Counted from the stretch's first letter, positions 11,744 to 22,600 are shown. The stretch: DNA of 57,134 bases from Podaxis mareebaensis (GCA_018524725.1 JAEUWP010000234.1:1-57134); one strand, 5' to 3'. Numbers and translations are program-made. The notes: generated from the letters alone by a model not told the origin.

Positions 11744-13131
11744 TTAATACAACGAAAGGTATACGTATGCACTTTCGAGCCTCGGCCCCTCCTCTACGGC
11801 CGGATGCAGGCGACGGGATTCAAAAGCGCCGAAGAGATACGACTCCAAGCCGGCTCTGGTAATTGCATGCACATCTACTTTTCTCAACCTTGGCAGCAAG
11901 ACACAGTTGCCTCCAGGTTTCAGGTGACTGCCATCTGAAGTCGCAGTCAGATGGGTGATCAATTCCTCGTCGAAATACACCCCTTCGCCCCGGAGAAACT
12001 CGACATATTGGAGACATTTGAACATTGTCATCGTCTGACGAGCCGGCAAATAATCGATTTGGAGAAAGGTGATGGCACACCTCGACCTGGAGATGAAGTC
12101 GGCGAATTCTGGAGAAAATCGTCGGTGATGGAAACGGTCTTGCGAGGCTGGAGTGAGAAGCTCGACAAGCGAGGGGTGCGCGGAAGCACCTTGAACATCA
12201 TGGATAGGTCGTAAGGGCCCCCATCGTCCAAAAAAATCCAGAAATCCTGGAGTTCAGGCAACTCAGCGTCTCGGAAGGAGATTTCGGCACCGGGTATGTT
12301 CGGTTGAGAGGGATAGGGGGATAGGGTAAGTTTGAATACAGTCAACCGATGCATGGTACGCAAGATCTCATTGCAACGGGTGAATAGCCAAACTGAGCTC
12401 ATCTCCGTCGAGAATTGGGTGAGATTGGACCATGTGAAAACTCCCCCCAGTTCGGGGAAAAGGTGAGGATCGCCCCTAAACCACACTGATGAAAGCAGCG
12501 GCGAATCTTGGAAGATACGCAGCCACGACCCAGAAGGAATGGATGCAGGTGTGGAGAGACTCCCAGGCCCTTTAAGGGAAATATTTCGAAGCCGGGGGAA
12601 GGATCTCTTATTTCCCGAGCAATCTTTCTCCAGAACCTCCAGCAAATTCGGGAACCTCAAATCCAACATATCGCACCAGAATTCCAAGTATGCTCCTTCC
12701 CAACGCTTGCAATGCTCCAAACACAAAAGCAGAACTTGCGGTAGGAACTGGATGGCGGTGAAGTCGCTGTCAGATATAATAGAAATGTGGAGAGGGTGGT
12801 CTCGAGAACGAAGAAGGGAATTTTGGAAAGCTCTTATAAGTGCTTCCGTCAGGGTCCCCACACGCTGGATGTCTATCTCCCTCCGTCTGCATACTTCGGA
12901 GGCGGCGACAAAGTCGATGCTGAGACTCGACCAGAAAGATGGCGTGGAGTAGACAAGGGTTTTCCAAGATCTACAGACGAGGGAGAGTGCCCACGGACTA
13001 GAAATTGGGGATTTGAACTTTGGAGAGCAGAGCATGAATCTGACGCCCGAACTGAGCGTATGAGAGAAGATCTCGGTGAGTGTTTCGGGGGGAAGGCGAT
13101 TGATCGGTACGAGAGGTTGACTCGATGACAT
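11744..13131 (-). CDS. F-box/LRR-type protein with apparent frameshift
   Basis: F-box proteins recruit substrates to SCF ubiquitin ligases. The ATG at 13131 begins MSSSQPLVPINRLPPETL, and the F-box continues to LALVCRSW-type residues (ALSLVCRSWKTLVYSTPSFW). Leucine-rich text typical of basidiomycete F-box proteins follows (SFPRLRNISLKGPG, DSPLLSSVWFRGDP). The first frame runs to a stop at 12028 but becomes Ser/Pro-rich and unlike the family after about codon 305. A different frame from roughly 12215 on continues sensibly (ADFISRSRCAITFLQIDYL, then FKCLQYVEFLRGEG) to a stop at 11744. A one-base shift between 12130 and 12215 is the simplest reading; no convincing intron fits. It could be a pseudogene, a sequence error, or a 367-residue protein ending at 12028. 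Confidence 0.6.
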
Positions 13132-13971
13132 AGCTGGAGGTCGAGTGGAGAGGCTTGGTAGGTATTTGAGGGATGGAATAAGTTGCCGCTGTCACCATCG
13201 CGATTGGGTCTCATATACGTGCAATCATTCCGGAGCCGCTGTAGTCTGTGGGGAAACAAGTTATTCCAAGTCACCCCATCCGTCGATCGTTCACATGGCG
13301 ACGAATATATCTCTTTGCAGGATTGCAATGATTTTGATGGGTTAATGCTTAAAGGGCGATATATTGGTTAATATATCCCCAGTAAGGTGGTTTGTCAGCG
13401 ATCAAGATCGGCCTGTACCAGTGGCAGTGTGACAGTTAGACAATATGTATGCGGCCTGACATCATAGCAACACAGGAAGAACTGTTTGAAATTGTAAACA
13501 GGTGCAGATTAATTATCGGAAGACCAGTTGCCACGGAAAATATATAAAGGAGCCTCAGTAACAATGAGAAGCGCCAAGGCGGACTAAGACAAATATGTAC
13601 TTTCACTGCAAATGACCCATTTCGAATTATTGGCCAAAGGAGCTTCAGGGGAGCAGTCTGGGGGGTCTGTTGGCCAATGCAAGGAAGTGTTGAGCTCTCT
13701 GAGACATCATTTTGCGCTTCCGGAACAGACTAAGATAATCAAGAGTAAGGGACATTCTTAAGCTTGAATATTGGATATCGACTAGGCCTTCATAAAGCAT
13801 TCTTTTGTGCATCATCATCACTGATTTAAGAGAAGTTATTCAGAGCTGAGCGTCAGAATCCATAAAATCATCCCGGGTCTAGATTATTGATTTTCTCAGT
13901 CTATGCTGATTTGACAAATCGGCTAGTCTGATTATCCAAGTTGCGCTTGGTGGATCCCGGTTAAAAACACC
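13132..13971. other. Intergenic stretch without a gene
   Basis: Upstream region of the F-box gene. It holds only short frames antisense to nothing recognisable. It likely contains the minus-strand F-box promoter; no further structure was seen. Confidence 0.4.
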
Positions 13972-13977
13972 AAAAAA
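13972..13977 (-). terminator. Pol III terminator of tRNA-His-like gene 1
   Basis: Six T residues on the minus strand lie four bases after the 3' end of the tRNA, as expected for RNA polymerase III termination. Confidence 0.6.
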
Positions 13978-13980
13978 TTT

Positions 13981-14061
13981 GTCCCTGGGAGGATTCGAAC
14001 TTCCGGCTTCTCGGAGCAGCTCAACCACAACGAGATGATTTGACCACTAATCGACAGGGAC
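13981..14061 (-). tRNA. tRNA-His(GTG)-like gene 1, with short intron
   Basis: An 81-base cloverleaf can be drawn by hand. The acceptor stem GTCCCTG/CAGGGAC pairs perfectly. The D arm is GATT-AGTGGTCA-AATC, the anticodon stem TCTCG/CGAGA with loop TTGTGG..C (anticodon GTG), and the T loop TTCGAAT sits in a good B box. A 10-base insert TTGAGCTGCT after position 37 sits where eukaryotic tRNA introns lie. The T stem has one mismatch. The sequence is identical, in inverted orientation, to the copy at 19263-19343. Isotype is inferred from the anticodon position. Confidence 0.7.
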
Positions 14062-14279
14062 TTCGCATATTTGACAGCCCTGATAAATATGTCAATCTGA
14101 AAGCTTGGGTAGGGGTTTCTTGTCCTTATTGTGCTCCTGGATCATCACAAGCTCATGGGAAAAGGATCGGAAGCTATCAGTTGGACCGCTCAGTTATATA
14201 TTGATAACCTACAATACATCATGACCAACCAAAAACCAAAAAAGAGAGAAAAAGAGATGATTTAGAATAGATATCTTCA

Positions 14280-17200
14280 TTACAGGTGGCCGCCAATCTC
14301 CATGTGGCGTTGGAGGTCCTAATGACCGCAGTTCAGTTCAGTCCAGTCTTTTGGATTAGAATTACACTGAGACGAACCTCTTTTGTCAGAAACATAGCGT
14401 CGCAATGTTCTCTTCCATCCTTCCTCCAAAGACACCGGTACACCTGCGTCTCACTCGCGACCTTCTCCAAAGTCGCCGTCGTACCATTCGTTAACGCCGT
14501 CGCCTGTTTGTCTATTCCACTAACAGTTCCCTCATCTCTCAACCTCTCAACTTCTCTTCGCAGCTCATCCACCTCTCGCTTCATCCCATCCATCTCCTCT
14601 TGTATTTTCCTCTTCTCCTCCCTGAGGGCCTCATTATCCCTATCTTTAAGCACAAGCTGCTTCTCAAACACATCAATCATCTCTCTCGCACCCTCAAGCA
14701 TCTCCTCCATCCCCTCGCGCTGCTTCTCCATCTCCGCAAACTTCCTCTCCATCTCAGGGTACTCCGCCGCCCTCCTCCTAATCTCCTCGTCTCCCGTCCG
14801 GTGGCTTTGCTCAACCACGAACGTCGCTATGCGTTTATGATACGTCACCTCATCCTCCAGTTGCTTGATCCGCATTTCGAACGTCGAGCGTATGCCCTGG
14901 AGACCAGTTGTCGCCTGCGCCTCGGCCACTTCAGCGCGCTGTTGGAGTTCTTTGTTCTCAGCCTGCAGTTCGCTGACAAAATTGCTTTGAGTGCCATAGA
15001 GTTCTCTGAAAAAGTCGACATCTTTCTCGGCCAACGCTTGTCGTTCCTTTGCGGCTTCAGCGGAAGCGACGAGCGTGGCTCTTTCACTCTGCCAAGCGAT
15101 AGAGGCAGCTTTGAGGTTGGCGTTGTCAACTTGGAGTTCTTGTATCAATGTTTCAAGGCGTGAAATTTCTTCGGATTTTTTGTTAAGGAGGTTCATAGCC
15201 GATTCGAGGTGGTTGCCGCCCTGAGCAGTGAGTTTAACATGATGATTGTTGGTGGGAGAAAAGCAAAACAGCATACTTGTGTCTGTGATGAGACTAGTTC
15301 AGGTAGGAGCCGTATCGGAGACATCGTGGCGGGTATCTCCAACGAATGATCTATGGACCGATCTGGAGAGTGTTTGGCTGGAGAGCGCTGGGAAGAAGAT
15401 GGCGGCTGAGTTTGCTGCTCCTGAGGTGTCACCATCGTAGGCCCGGATGACTGGGACGATACGTCAGTGATAAATACATCAAGCTGACAAAAGAGCTTAC
15501 CTTGGGAGCTACTTCCAACGAATTCACCACATCGACCATCTCCTCGTCCCCGCTCTGTTGCTGCTGCGATGCTTCAGGTGGTGGATGAGTCCAACCTTTA
15601 TTCGCGTCATGAACCGCCAGCCGTTGTTCCAACTCCATCAACAGATCCTGCGTACTCTCTTCCTCTTCTTGTCGTAGGTCCACATTCGGTTGTTGCAAGC
15701 CAGCCGCACTCTGCCCCTTGTCCTTCGTCCCGCTGAGATCCCGGTCCCGACCCTCACCGTCGCCCAGACCACCGTCATAATCCACGAACGAGTCCGCAAA
15801 TTCCTCCAACGTCGAGTGCTCGATTTTCTCTCCATCTTCCTCTTCCTCCTCTCGAGAACCCGCAACTTGCATTCTACCCTTTTCCTTTTCCTTCTCCTTC
15901 CCAATAAGAGTCGCAAGCGGTAGTTTTGCCTGCGTAGGCGCACCATTCTGTTTAGCTCTCTTCACAGCGTCCGCCATCGCAACCCCTTTAACGATCACAT
16001 CTGTTGCAGCAGGCGGAACAGGCAGACTTTCATTAGACGACTCTGGAACATCTTGTCTCCCTTTTCCATCCTTTCTCCTCCCCCTCGCAGACTTATCCGG
16101 GGAGTCAAATTGTTCGATTGGATCTTCCTCCCGACGCACAGTCTCCGCGCTCTCAATAGTCGACGAGGGTAGCGTCGCAAATTTAGAAGGGGATATCTGG
16201 GGTATGGGACGTAACGCCCTTTTCGGGCGTAACCGAGGACTTCCAGAGTCGTTGAAGGGAAGAGGTGAGGCGATGATATCGGCATCGGGTATATTCTTCT
16301 TCGATCCTGGTGTGCGTGGTTTCATCTTTGATACCACAGAGTTCTTCGACGGCGATCTCGTAAGATGGATATCTCGGCGCTGAGAATCTTGGGATTCTTC
16401 GGCCTCGGTTTCTGGTACGATTTCTGGAGATTTGCCTTGCGAGGTTGGTGGAGATGGTGGTGGAGAAGGAGAAGGGGAAGATGAAGGAGATTGAAAAAGG
16501 AGTGCGGGTTTCGTTGAGGCTTTAGGTGGAGGAGGCGGAGGTGTACTTGGCGGTTGAGGTTCTCGGAGGGGATGGTCGGCGTACTCAAGTGCACTGTCGT
16601 AGTCATCATCCTTTTGTGAAACCAAGTGGTTGGTATTAATGGAACCATTGTGCAACGCTCCCTTGTCTGTGGGTTTGGGTGAAGTCATTGCCGAGGGAGA
16701 TGGGGGAGATGGGGGAGATGGAGGAGATGGGGGAGATGGGGGAGATGGGGGAGATGGGGGAGATGGGGTAGGCGAAGAAGAGTTGGCAACCGCTAGCGAA
16801 GGGGATACTCGTGTAGGAGCAGGAGGGGAGGAAGCTGGTAAAGGAGGTAGGGAGGAGGAGGAAGAGGAGGGGGAAGCTTGTCGTTTGACTATTCTGTTAG
16901 ATGTCGAGGAGCGTGGATTCGACACCCGTTTCGAGTCCGGGAGGGAACGTGTGGAAGCAGGGTTCGGTCGTGCGGCCTGGCGTTTAGGAGGTGGGGGTAG
17001 GGACTCGCCTGAAGATTCGGAATCTGCTGGCCTCATTTTTTTGGAAGCGCCATTCCGCGACTTACTTGATCGTCGTATTGTTGCCACATCCCCTTCGTCC
17101 TCGGACTGGAGCTGAGCAGCTCTTTTAGAGCCCACGTATGAGGCGCTTCTTGAGGTTGGGGGTGTTAGCTTCGTTATTATATCTGTTTTCTTCCGAGGAG

Positions 17201-18024
17201 CTGGCTCCGTGTTCTTTCGAGGCACCGTTTTGGACACATCCTTTTTACGAGCTTCGGGTTGAGGAGGCTCTTCATCCGAGTCAGAGTTGTTCAATGTGAT
17301 TGTAGTTTTGGGTGGTTGCTTGCGGAATTTCGTGTGGTGGCCAGGGGATGCTGAATTCTGCTCGCTGTCGCTTGATTCCTCATCTTCTTGTCGCAAAGCT
17401 TCTGGCTTTGACTGCTTCGTTTTGACATTGGACACAGATGCGGGTTTAACAGGTGACAGTGCTTCCGGTACAATTTTTCGTTTCTTCCTTGGACGGGTTG
17501 ATGATACAAGTTCCGGCGAAGTATCTCGCGAAGTATCGGACTCGATACTTTGGATGCGCTCATCGTTCTTTCGTTTTGTCCCGGCAGCGACAGGCTTTGG
17601 CTTCGATGATCGCGAGGCGGTAGAGCGCGTTATCGTGGCAGAAGATCCGGCAGACGCCTTAGAGGAGGTCGACGCGCGACTCTGGACGGCTGTTGGACGT
17701 GTTCATGAACAGGTCTGTGCTAAATGACGGACACGTACGTTTCCGCCGCGAACTTGTTTTCTTCCTCTTCTCCGCCTTCTTCCGTTTCCAAGCGACGACG
17801 AGAGGATCTGTGCAGTCCTCCTTGGGTACCCAGTCGAGCGGCCATGGTTCGTTGGTTTCGGGGTTGACTCCTGCCCATCGTACTTTGTATTGGTTCCTTC
17901 TCTCAGCCACGATTTCAACCACTTCCCACAGAGTTTCGCCATCATCCTCGCGTTCGACGAAGCGCGTTTCGAGGGAAGATACCTCGAGCTCGGAGGCGTC
18001 CTCGTGGTCGTTGTCTTTGGCCAT
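14280..18024 (-). CDS. Chromodomain protein with coiled coil and C-terminal C2H2 finger
   Basis: Likely nuclear chromatin reader. The chosen start MAKDNDHEDASELE (18024) puts the chromodomain at about residues 30-90: LWEVVEIVAERRNQYKVRW, then WPLDWVPKEDC. A GTACGT...CAACAG intron at 17691-17738 joins RRK to PVQSRASTSSK. A long basic, Ser/Pro-rich disordered region follows (PRKKRK, PPPPKRQ, and the Pro-Ser-Pro repeat at 16696-16767). A further intron after EVAPK leads to SSGPTMVTPQ and a Gln-rich segment. Then comes a coiled coil of about 250 residues (EEISRLETLIQELQ to ELRREVERLRDE). The final intron after FLTKE joins DLQRHMEIGGHL, completing a CX9CX12HX5H zinc finger and the stop at 14280-14282. 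It diverges from the neighbour at 18204. Chromodomain and coiled coil are clear; the finger is a good inference from splicing. Confidence 0.75.
16696..16767 (-). repeat. Nine-base minisatellite coding Pro-Ser-Pro
   Basis: Eight tandem units of GGAGATGGG on the plus strand, one with a single substitution. They lie in frame within the chromodomain gene and encode a Pro/Ser run. The antisense frame at 16630-17115 that reads Gly-Asp-Gly is only its shadow. Confidence 0.9.
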
Positions 18025-18203
18025 TGGAGTCAAGCATACACACCCTAGGCCAGGTTCCAAACACATCATATTACGTAAGCACTTCCGGGTTTCTGGCAAG
18101 GACGGGCGTAACCACCCCCACTCAAACTCACTATAACCTTGCAGTGTAACTCTGCCCAGCTTGTTTGCGTTGATAGGTTTTATAGCTGATGTTTCAAGCA
18201 ATA
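18025..18203. promoter_or_regulatory. Shared divergent promoter
   Basis: About 180 bases separate the start codons of the minus-strand chromodomain gene (18024) and the plus-strand nuclease-like gene (18204). Both promoters must lie here or overlap the first exons, so the two genes may be co-regulated. No clear TATA box was seen. Confidence 0.45.
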
Positions 18204-19073
18204 ATGGCGGGTTTGACTCGTTCTGCTAAGTCTGGTAGTGATTGGACCTCCAACGATTTGGCTGCCTACAACATCATCGTTCATCGCCAATCTGCCGCAG
18301 AGTTTTTTGGGTGTCAACCGGATACAATTCCCAAGACTATTGATCCAGATTTCCTGACCGCTACGATGCCTCTCAACGACAACCTCTCTGATACCACCTA
18401 TCAGCTCCTTCAATATATCCACCTCGCCACGAACGCCAACTTTGGCCAGGAATCAGCCATCTATGACGTTGCCCGAGAACTGCTTCGTTTACTCGGTTTT
18501 GAAGAACGAGGGACCCTCCTGCGATCACGCTTTCCCATTCCATTCGTGATCAGCGCAGATGGTGGGCGCGTCGCACAAGCCGACTTATGCCTAATGCAAG
18601 GCAGCTCGACGATACTCCTTGTTCTCCAACAAGATAAAACAGCCATCAGTAGCAAGAATCACGAGGCGCAGGTAATTGCTCAGGGAATCGCCGCGTTTCA
18701 ATACAATAATGCCATTCGGAATCGCGCCGGCCTCGACACACTCGAGACCATGATAATTCCTGCCATCACCATGATTGGTACTCGCCCCATCTTCTACAAA
18801 ACTCTTGTCACTCGCGATGCTGTTGCTATGGCTCAGTACCCTGCTACACAGACAACAGTGCTCAAGTGTATAGTTGCTCCCCGTTCCCGTCGTCTGAGCG
18901 AAGGAATCGAAGCTCCGGAGTTTAGGCAAGACATTTTGAAGTTTATGAAGCTTTCAGGAAGGTGGCGAAGGGTTGTTGGAAAGGATATATTGTCTGATTC
19001 GCTTGCAGTCCGTTGGGATCAAGTTATTGTGATTCCTTTGTGTTATCATGTACATATGTTATATTCAGGGTGA
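18204..19073 (+). CDS. Basidiomycete PD-(D/E)XK-nuclease-like hypothetical protein
   Basis: Single-exon protein of about 289 residues. The start MAGLTRSAKSGSDW (18204) is preferred over an ATG five codons earlier because relatives I know begin with MAG-TRS. The family pattern is visible: NDLAAYNIIVHRQSAAEFFG, then VARELLRLLGFEERG, then ADLCLMQGSSTILLVLQQDK, then AQGIAAFQYNN and ITMIGTRP. The Asp followed by a beta-strand and a Lys-containing strand resembles the PD-(D/E)XK nuclease core, where relatives read QEDK; here it is QQDK, so the Glu is Gln. No nuclease activity is proven for this family as far as I know. The C-terminal tail after FMKLSGRW is unlike relatives and may come from a missed intron. 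It diverges from the chromodomain gene. Confidence 0.65.
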   Translation: MAGLTRSAKSGSDWTSNDLAAYNIIVHRQSAAEFFGCQPDTIPKTIDPDFLTATMPLNDNLSDTTYQLLQYIHLATNANFGQESAIYDVARELLRLLGFEERGTLLRSRFPIPFVISADGGRVAQADLCLMQGSSTILLVLQQDKTAISSKNHEAQVIAQGIAAFQYNNAIRNRAGLDTLETMIIPAITMIGTRPIFYKTLVTRDAVAMAQYPATQTTVLKCIVAPRSRRLSEGIEAPEFRQDILKFMKLSGRWRRVVGKDILSDSLAVRWDQVIVIPLCYHVHMLYSG

Positions 19074-19262
19074 CGGTATGTCATTACGCATGTGACTAGG
19101 GGTATTGTGCACAAGCACCATTGGAGATGGGCAATTGTGGATTTTCAACAAGGATGATCCCCTGAGCAAGCCAATAGTATCCTCAAGCAGGATAGTTCTT
19201 GCTAAAAGACTAAGATTAATTGCCAGAACATACTGAAATCCATGCAGCGTCCTGCTGGCGAA

Positions 19263-19343
19263 GTCCCTGTCGATTAGTGGTCAAATCATCTCGTTGTGGT
19301 TGAGCTGCTCCGAGAAGCCGGAAGTTCGAATCCTCCCAGGGAC
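19263..19343 (+). tRNA. tRNA-His(GTG)-like gene 2, with short intron
   Basis: Identical over 81 bases to the minus-strand copy at 13981-14061: same acceptor stem, GTG anticodon loop, 10-base intron and B box. The five bases before it (GCGAA) are shared with copy 1 while the rest of the flanks differ, so the copies behave as separate genes rather than a recent large duplication. Confidence 0.7.
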
Positions 19344-19347
19344 AATA

Positions 19348-19352
19348 TTTTT
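19348..19352 (+). terminator. Pol III terminator of tRNA-like gene 2
   Basis: Run of five T residues beginning five bases after the tRNA 3' end. Confidence 0.5.
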
Positions 19353-19461
19353 CTTCAGCAGCCCTTACTGAAGTATTTCACTATTGGCACAATGTTAAGC
19401 CCAACCGTAACTCAGAACGCAGAAGCCCGCGGGGACCACGGCTGAAGTCGTAACTGACATT

Positions 19462-19545
19462 GTCCTTGCCGATTAGTGGTCAAATCATCTCGTTGTGGCC
19501 ATAAACATGCTCCGAGAAGCCGGAAGTTCGAATCCTCCCTGGGGC
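19462..19545 (+). tRNA. tRNA-His(GTG)-like gene 3, variant intron and acceptor
   Basis: Shares D arm, anticodon stem, GTG loop and T arm with the other two copies. The intron is 13 bases (CCATAAACATGCT) instead of 10, and the acceptor stem is weaker (GTCCTTG with CTGGGGC, containing G-T pairs and one mismatch). It lies 118 bases after copy 2 and only 90 bases before the start codon of the AGC kinase. It may be a functional variant or a decaying copy. Confidence 0.6.
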
Positions 19546-19556
19546 ATCGCTGATTA

Positions 19557-19561
19557 TTTTT
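19557..19561 (+). terminator. Pol III terminator of tRNA-like gene 3
   Basis: Run of five T residues 11 bases after the end of the third tRNA-like gene. Confidence 0.45.
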
Positions 19562-19604
19562 GCGTGTGAAAGTTGACTTTTGATGCGAACCTTGAGTTGA
19601 ACGT

Positions 19605-19614
19605 CCAATATATA
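19605..19614 (+). promoter_or_regulatory. TATA-like element before AGC kinase
   Basis: The plus strand reads CCAATATATA here, 21-30 bases before the ATG at 19635. This would give an unusually short leader, so the main start of transcription may instead lie within or before the tRNA cluster. Confidence 0.35.
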
Positions 19615-19634
19615 ACTCCCCGACGACCTGATGC

Positions 19635-22600
19635 ATGTCTCTCTCATGGGTGCAACGGAAAACCAAGCTCGCTGCACTCCTCAAGAGCGAGGAGGACGAA
19701 GATGCAGACGGCATTGCACTCGACCGCCTCCTCCATGGCCAGAATGTTATTGGCAAAACATGTAAGTCCTACCTCTGTCAATTTCAAGCACTGTCTCACA
19801 GGAACCAGCCAAAACAATCGAAATCGACGCGTTACGCTTCCAGGATAAGGATCTTGCTCTCGTTGGAACCCTGGAATATGGACAATACGGCGTGGTAAGC
19901 GCGTCTTGTCCTCGGAAAGGAATTTGCGATAACCATTGGGAAGATCGATGTGGTCACTTGTCGCCTCGATGGGCGCCCCTACGTCCGCAAATCGATAGAA
20001 AAACGTTTTGCTTTGCGAACGCGCGATGTATGTTCCTATATTCAACGTTTACTATTTCCATCACTGACCCGAATGTAGCAATGCTTCCCGCAGTTTGAAC
20101 GCGATATCCTGCTGCAAGCACTGAAAACAGAGTCCAGATGGGCACCTCATCTTCTCTGCGCATTCCAAACGCCAACTCATTTGAACCTTGTGATGGATTA
20201 TGCCGAAGGCGGTTCGCTCTGGGACGTCCTCGAATCGAGCCCTCATAATGGCAAACTTCTTGAACCCGATCTCCAGTGGTGGATACCCCAGATTGTTAGC
20301 GCTATTCACTGGTGCCATACACAAGGGTTTGCACACCGGTTAGTCTCCTTCCCACTTACTCCGCGCATAATTCACATATCCGAACCAGCGATATCAAACC
20401 CCAAAACTTCGTGCTCACGCAAGATGCCCATGTTCTCCTCATCGACTTCGGTTCAGCAGCTCCCCTTTTGCCTCCTGGACCCGATGGAACCCAGTTTCTT
20501 CCGAAACGTTATTGTCTTGTTCCCTGTGGCACTTGCGATTACATCTCACCCGAGATTCTCAAAGCACACGAAGAAGCATTAGTGGCCCTGGAGATGGAAG
20601 AGGACGAGGATCTCCTTGCCAATCAGTCGTCGAGAGACGAGGGGTGCGGTTATGGTGTTGAGACCGATTGGTGGAGTTTTGGCGCCATGCTGTATGAGAT
20701 GGCCTATGGTATCGCTCCGTTCTTTGCCAACGAGATTCGGCACACATATCAGAAGATTATGAACCATGAGGTGAGCCGCAATGCCTCCTTATGTATTTTG
20801 TATTGACGCTTTCGCAGAAAAGTCTTCGCTTTGATGAATCTATACCCGTACCATCTGTTTATAAGGACTTTATCCGCAAGTCGGTAACGCCTTTTTTATG
20901 TCAGCAAGCCCGACTCACACCTCAACGGCAGACTATTGACTCATCCGGAGAATCGGATCGGCAGACATAATATTATGGAAATCACGGATCATCCCCTTTT
21001 CGAAGCGGTCAATTGGACAAACCTACATGAGCGTACGTCACAACATAACATCACTTTGCCTAACTGGTTAGTTCATCATCTACACAGAGAAAGCTCCCGA
21101 GGGTTTGCACCTCCCGCAGTTTACTTATAACGAACAACCGCCCCCGCAACCAGAACCTCTCGTAGACTCTCAGGATGAAGAATCGCTATCTCAAGGGTTT
21201 GCGTTCTCAGCACTCTTCCAATCATCCCCACCTACCGGTTCTTCTCCCGGCCTTTCGATCCTCCGGCCGACGCCAGTCAAATCTGCGATGCAGGAGGATC
21301 CGTCAGCAGCATTCATTGGCTTCTCTTGGGGCCCGACTCGCGACGCGTTCCCTTCATCTGCTGAAACGTGTTCTCCCCCCATTCAACCCACTTTCCCAAG
21401 TACACCTCAACCTACGTCTCTCGCCGTTCCTTCACGGTTCTCCACGCCAATGCCCGCGTTCAACAACCTCTTAGCGACACCGTTACAACGCTTCAACACA
21501 TTCAGCACTCCAAACAACCGGCCATACGCGTTTACACCCTTTCGAACAAACACCCTTCCTCGTACGGGTACAATTAGACGCACGGCACAACGGCGTGACC
21601 TGTCAGATCGAGAAGCCATGAAACAGTTGGTAGATTGCGTCGGTATGAGTGCGAGGAAGAAAGTTTTAGAGAGCGGTCGAAAACCCAAGATTCTCAATCA
21701 CTCGATGTCGTTAAGGTCGGGATACGGGTCTCTGAGGAAAGAACTGAGATTCATGGCCGATCCTATCCCGATGCCCGACTATCGTTCCTTCTCCAACACC
21801 TCCGTCTCCTCATCCAACATCTCCACCACTCAAAACCTCAACAACCCCAATCCTAACACCTCCAACCCAATGGACCTCAACAACAACATCCCTCAAAACG
21901 AACCTCAAACCCAAAATCCCACCTACGCGCAAAAAGCCAGCCTTCTCGCACCCCTCACCATCGACACTCAAACAGCCAGCGCCTACAGCGGCTCCGAAGC
22001 CGAAATAACCGACTCCGAAGGCCCACCTAGTCCAAGTCCACGTCCAGGCTCGGCATTATCAACGTCGCGACGGAGTGCGACGCCTACTGCGACGATGACG
22101 ATTATGATGGGGAGTTCGGTGTCGATGAGGAGTTCGCATACGGCGGCGTCGAGTATGATGTGTAATATGACGGGGATGTTGAGTGGTGTGGGTGGACAGA
22201 TGAGGAGGTCGAGTGTGAGTGGATCGAGTTTGTTGGTTCCTTTGACTGCGAGGTCGGCGAGTTTTCCGAGTTTGGGTTTGGGGCAGATGGTGAATGAGTT
22301 TGAGGAGGGGAGGGTCCCTGGGGAGAGGAAGGTATCTGGAGAGAGGAAGGAACCTGGAGAGAGGAAGGAATCTGGAGAAAGGAAGGAATCTGGAGAAAGG
22401 AAGGAAAACAAGGGGGAGCGGAGGGCTTCCGTCAGCGGCGTGAGCTCCAGAGTCTCAACGCAGAACAAGGAAACGCGAGAACGGAGTGCGGTGTTCAGAG
22501 GAAGAAAAATTGAAGATGTGGGCGCACAGGATATTGGAGGAAGGGACTCCGAGAAAGATACTGCTGGAGGGATTTCGTCGGGTGGCCTGGATGATTACGA

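Noticed and set aside
14286..15163. Long plus-strand frames rich in Leu/Ser
   Set aside because: They are antisense shadows of the minus-strand coiled coil; heptad-patterned codons give long open frames on the other strand.
16630..17115. Plus-strand 161-codon frame with Gly-Asp-Gly repeats
   Set aside because: It is the antisense of the Pro-Ser-Pro minisatellite and disordered part of the chromodomain gene.
14280..18024. Chromodomain as part of a Ty3/gypsy retrotransposon integrase
   Set aside because: No integrase, reverse transcriptase or RNase H motifs nearby; the chromodomain is N-terminal in a spliced cellular gene.
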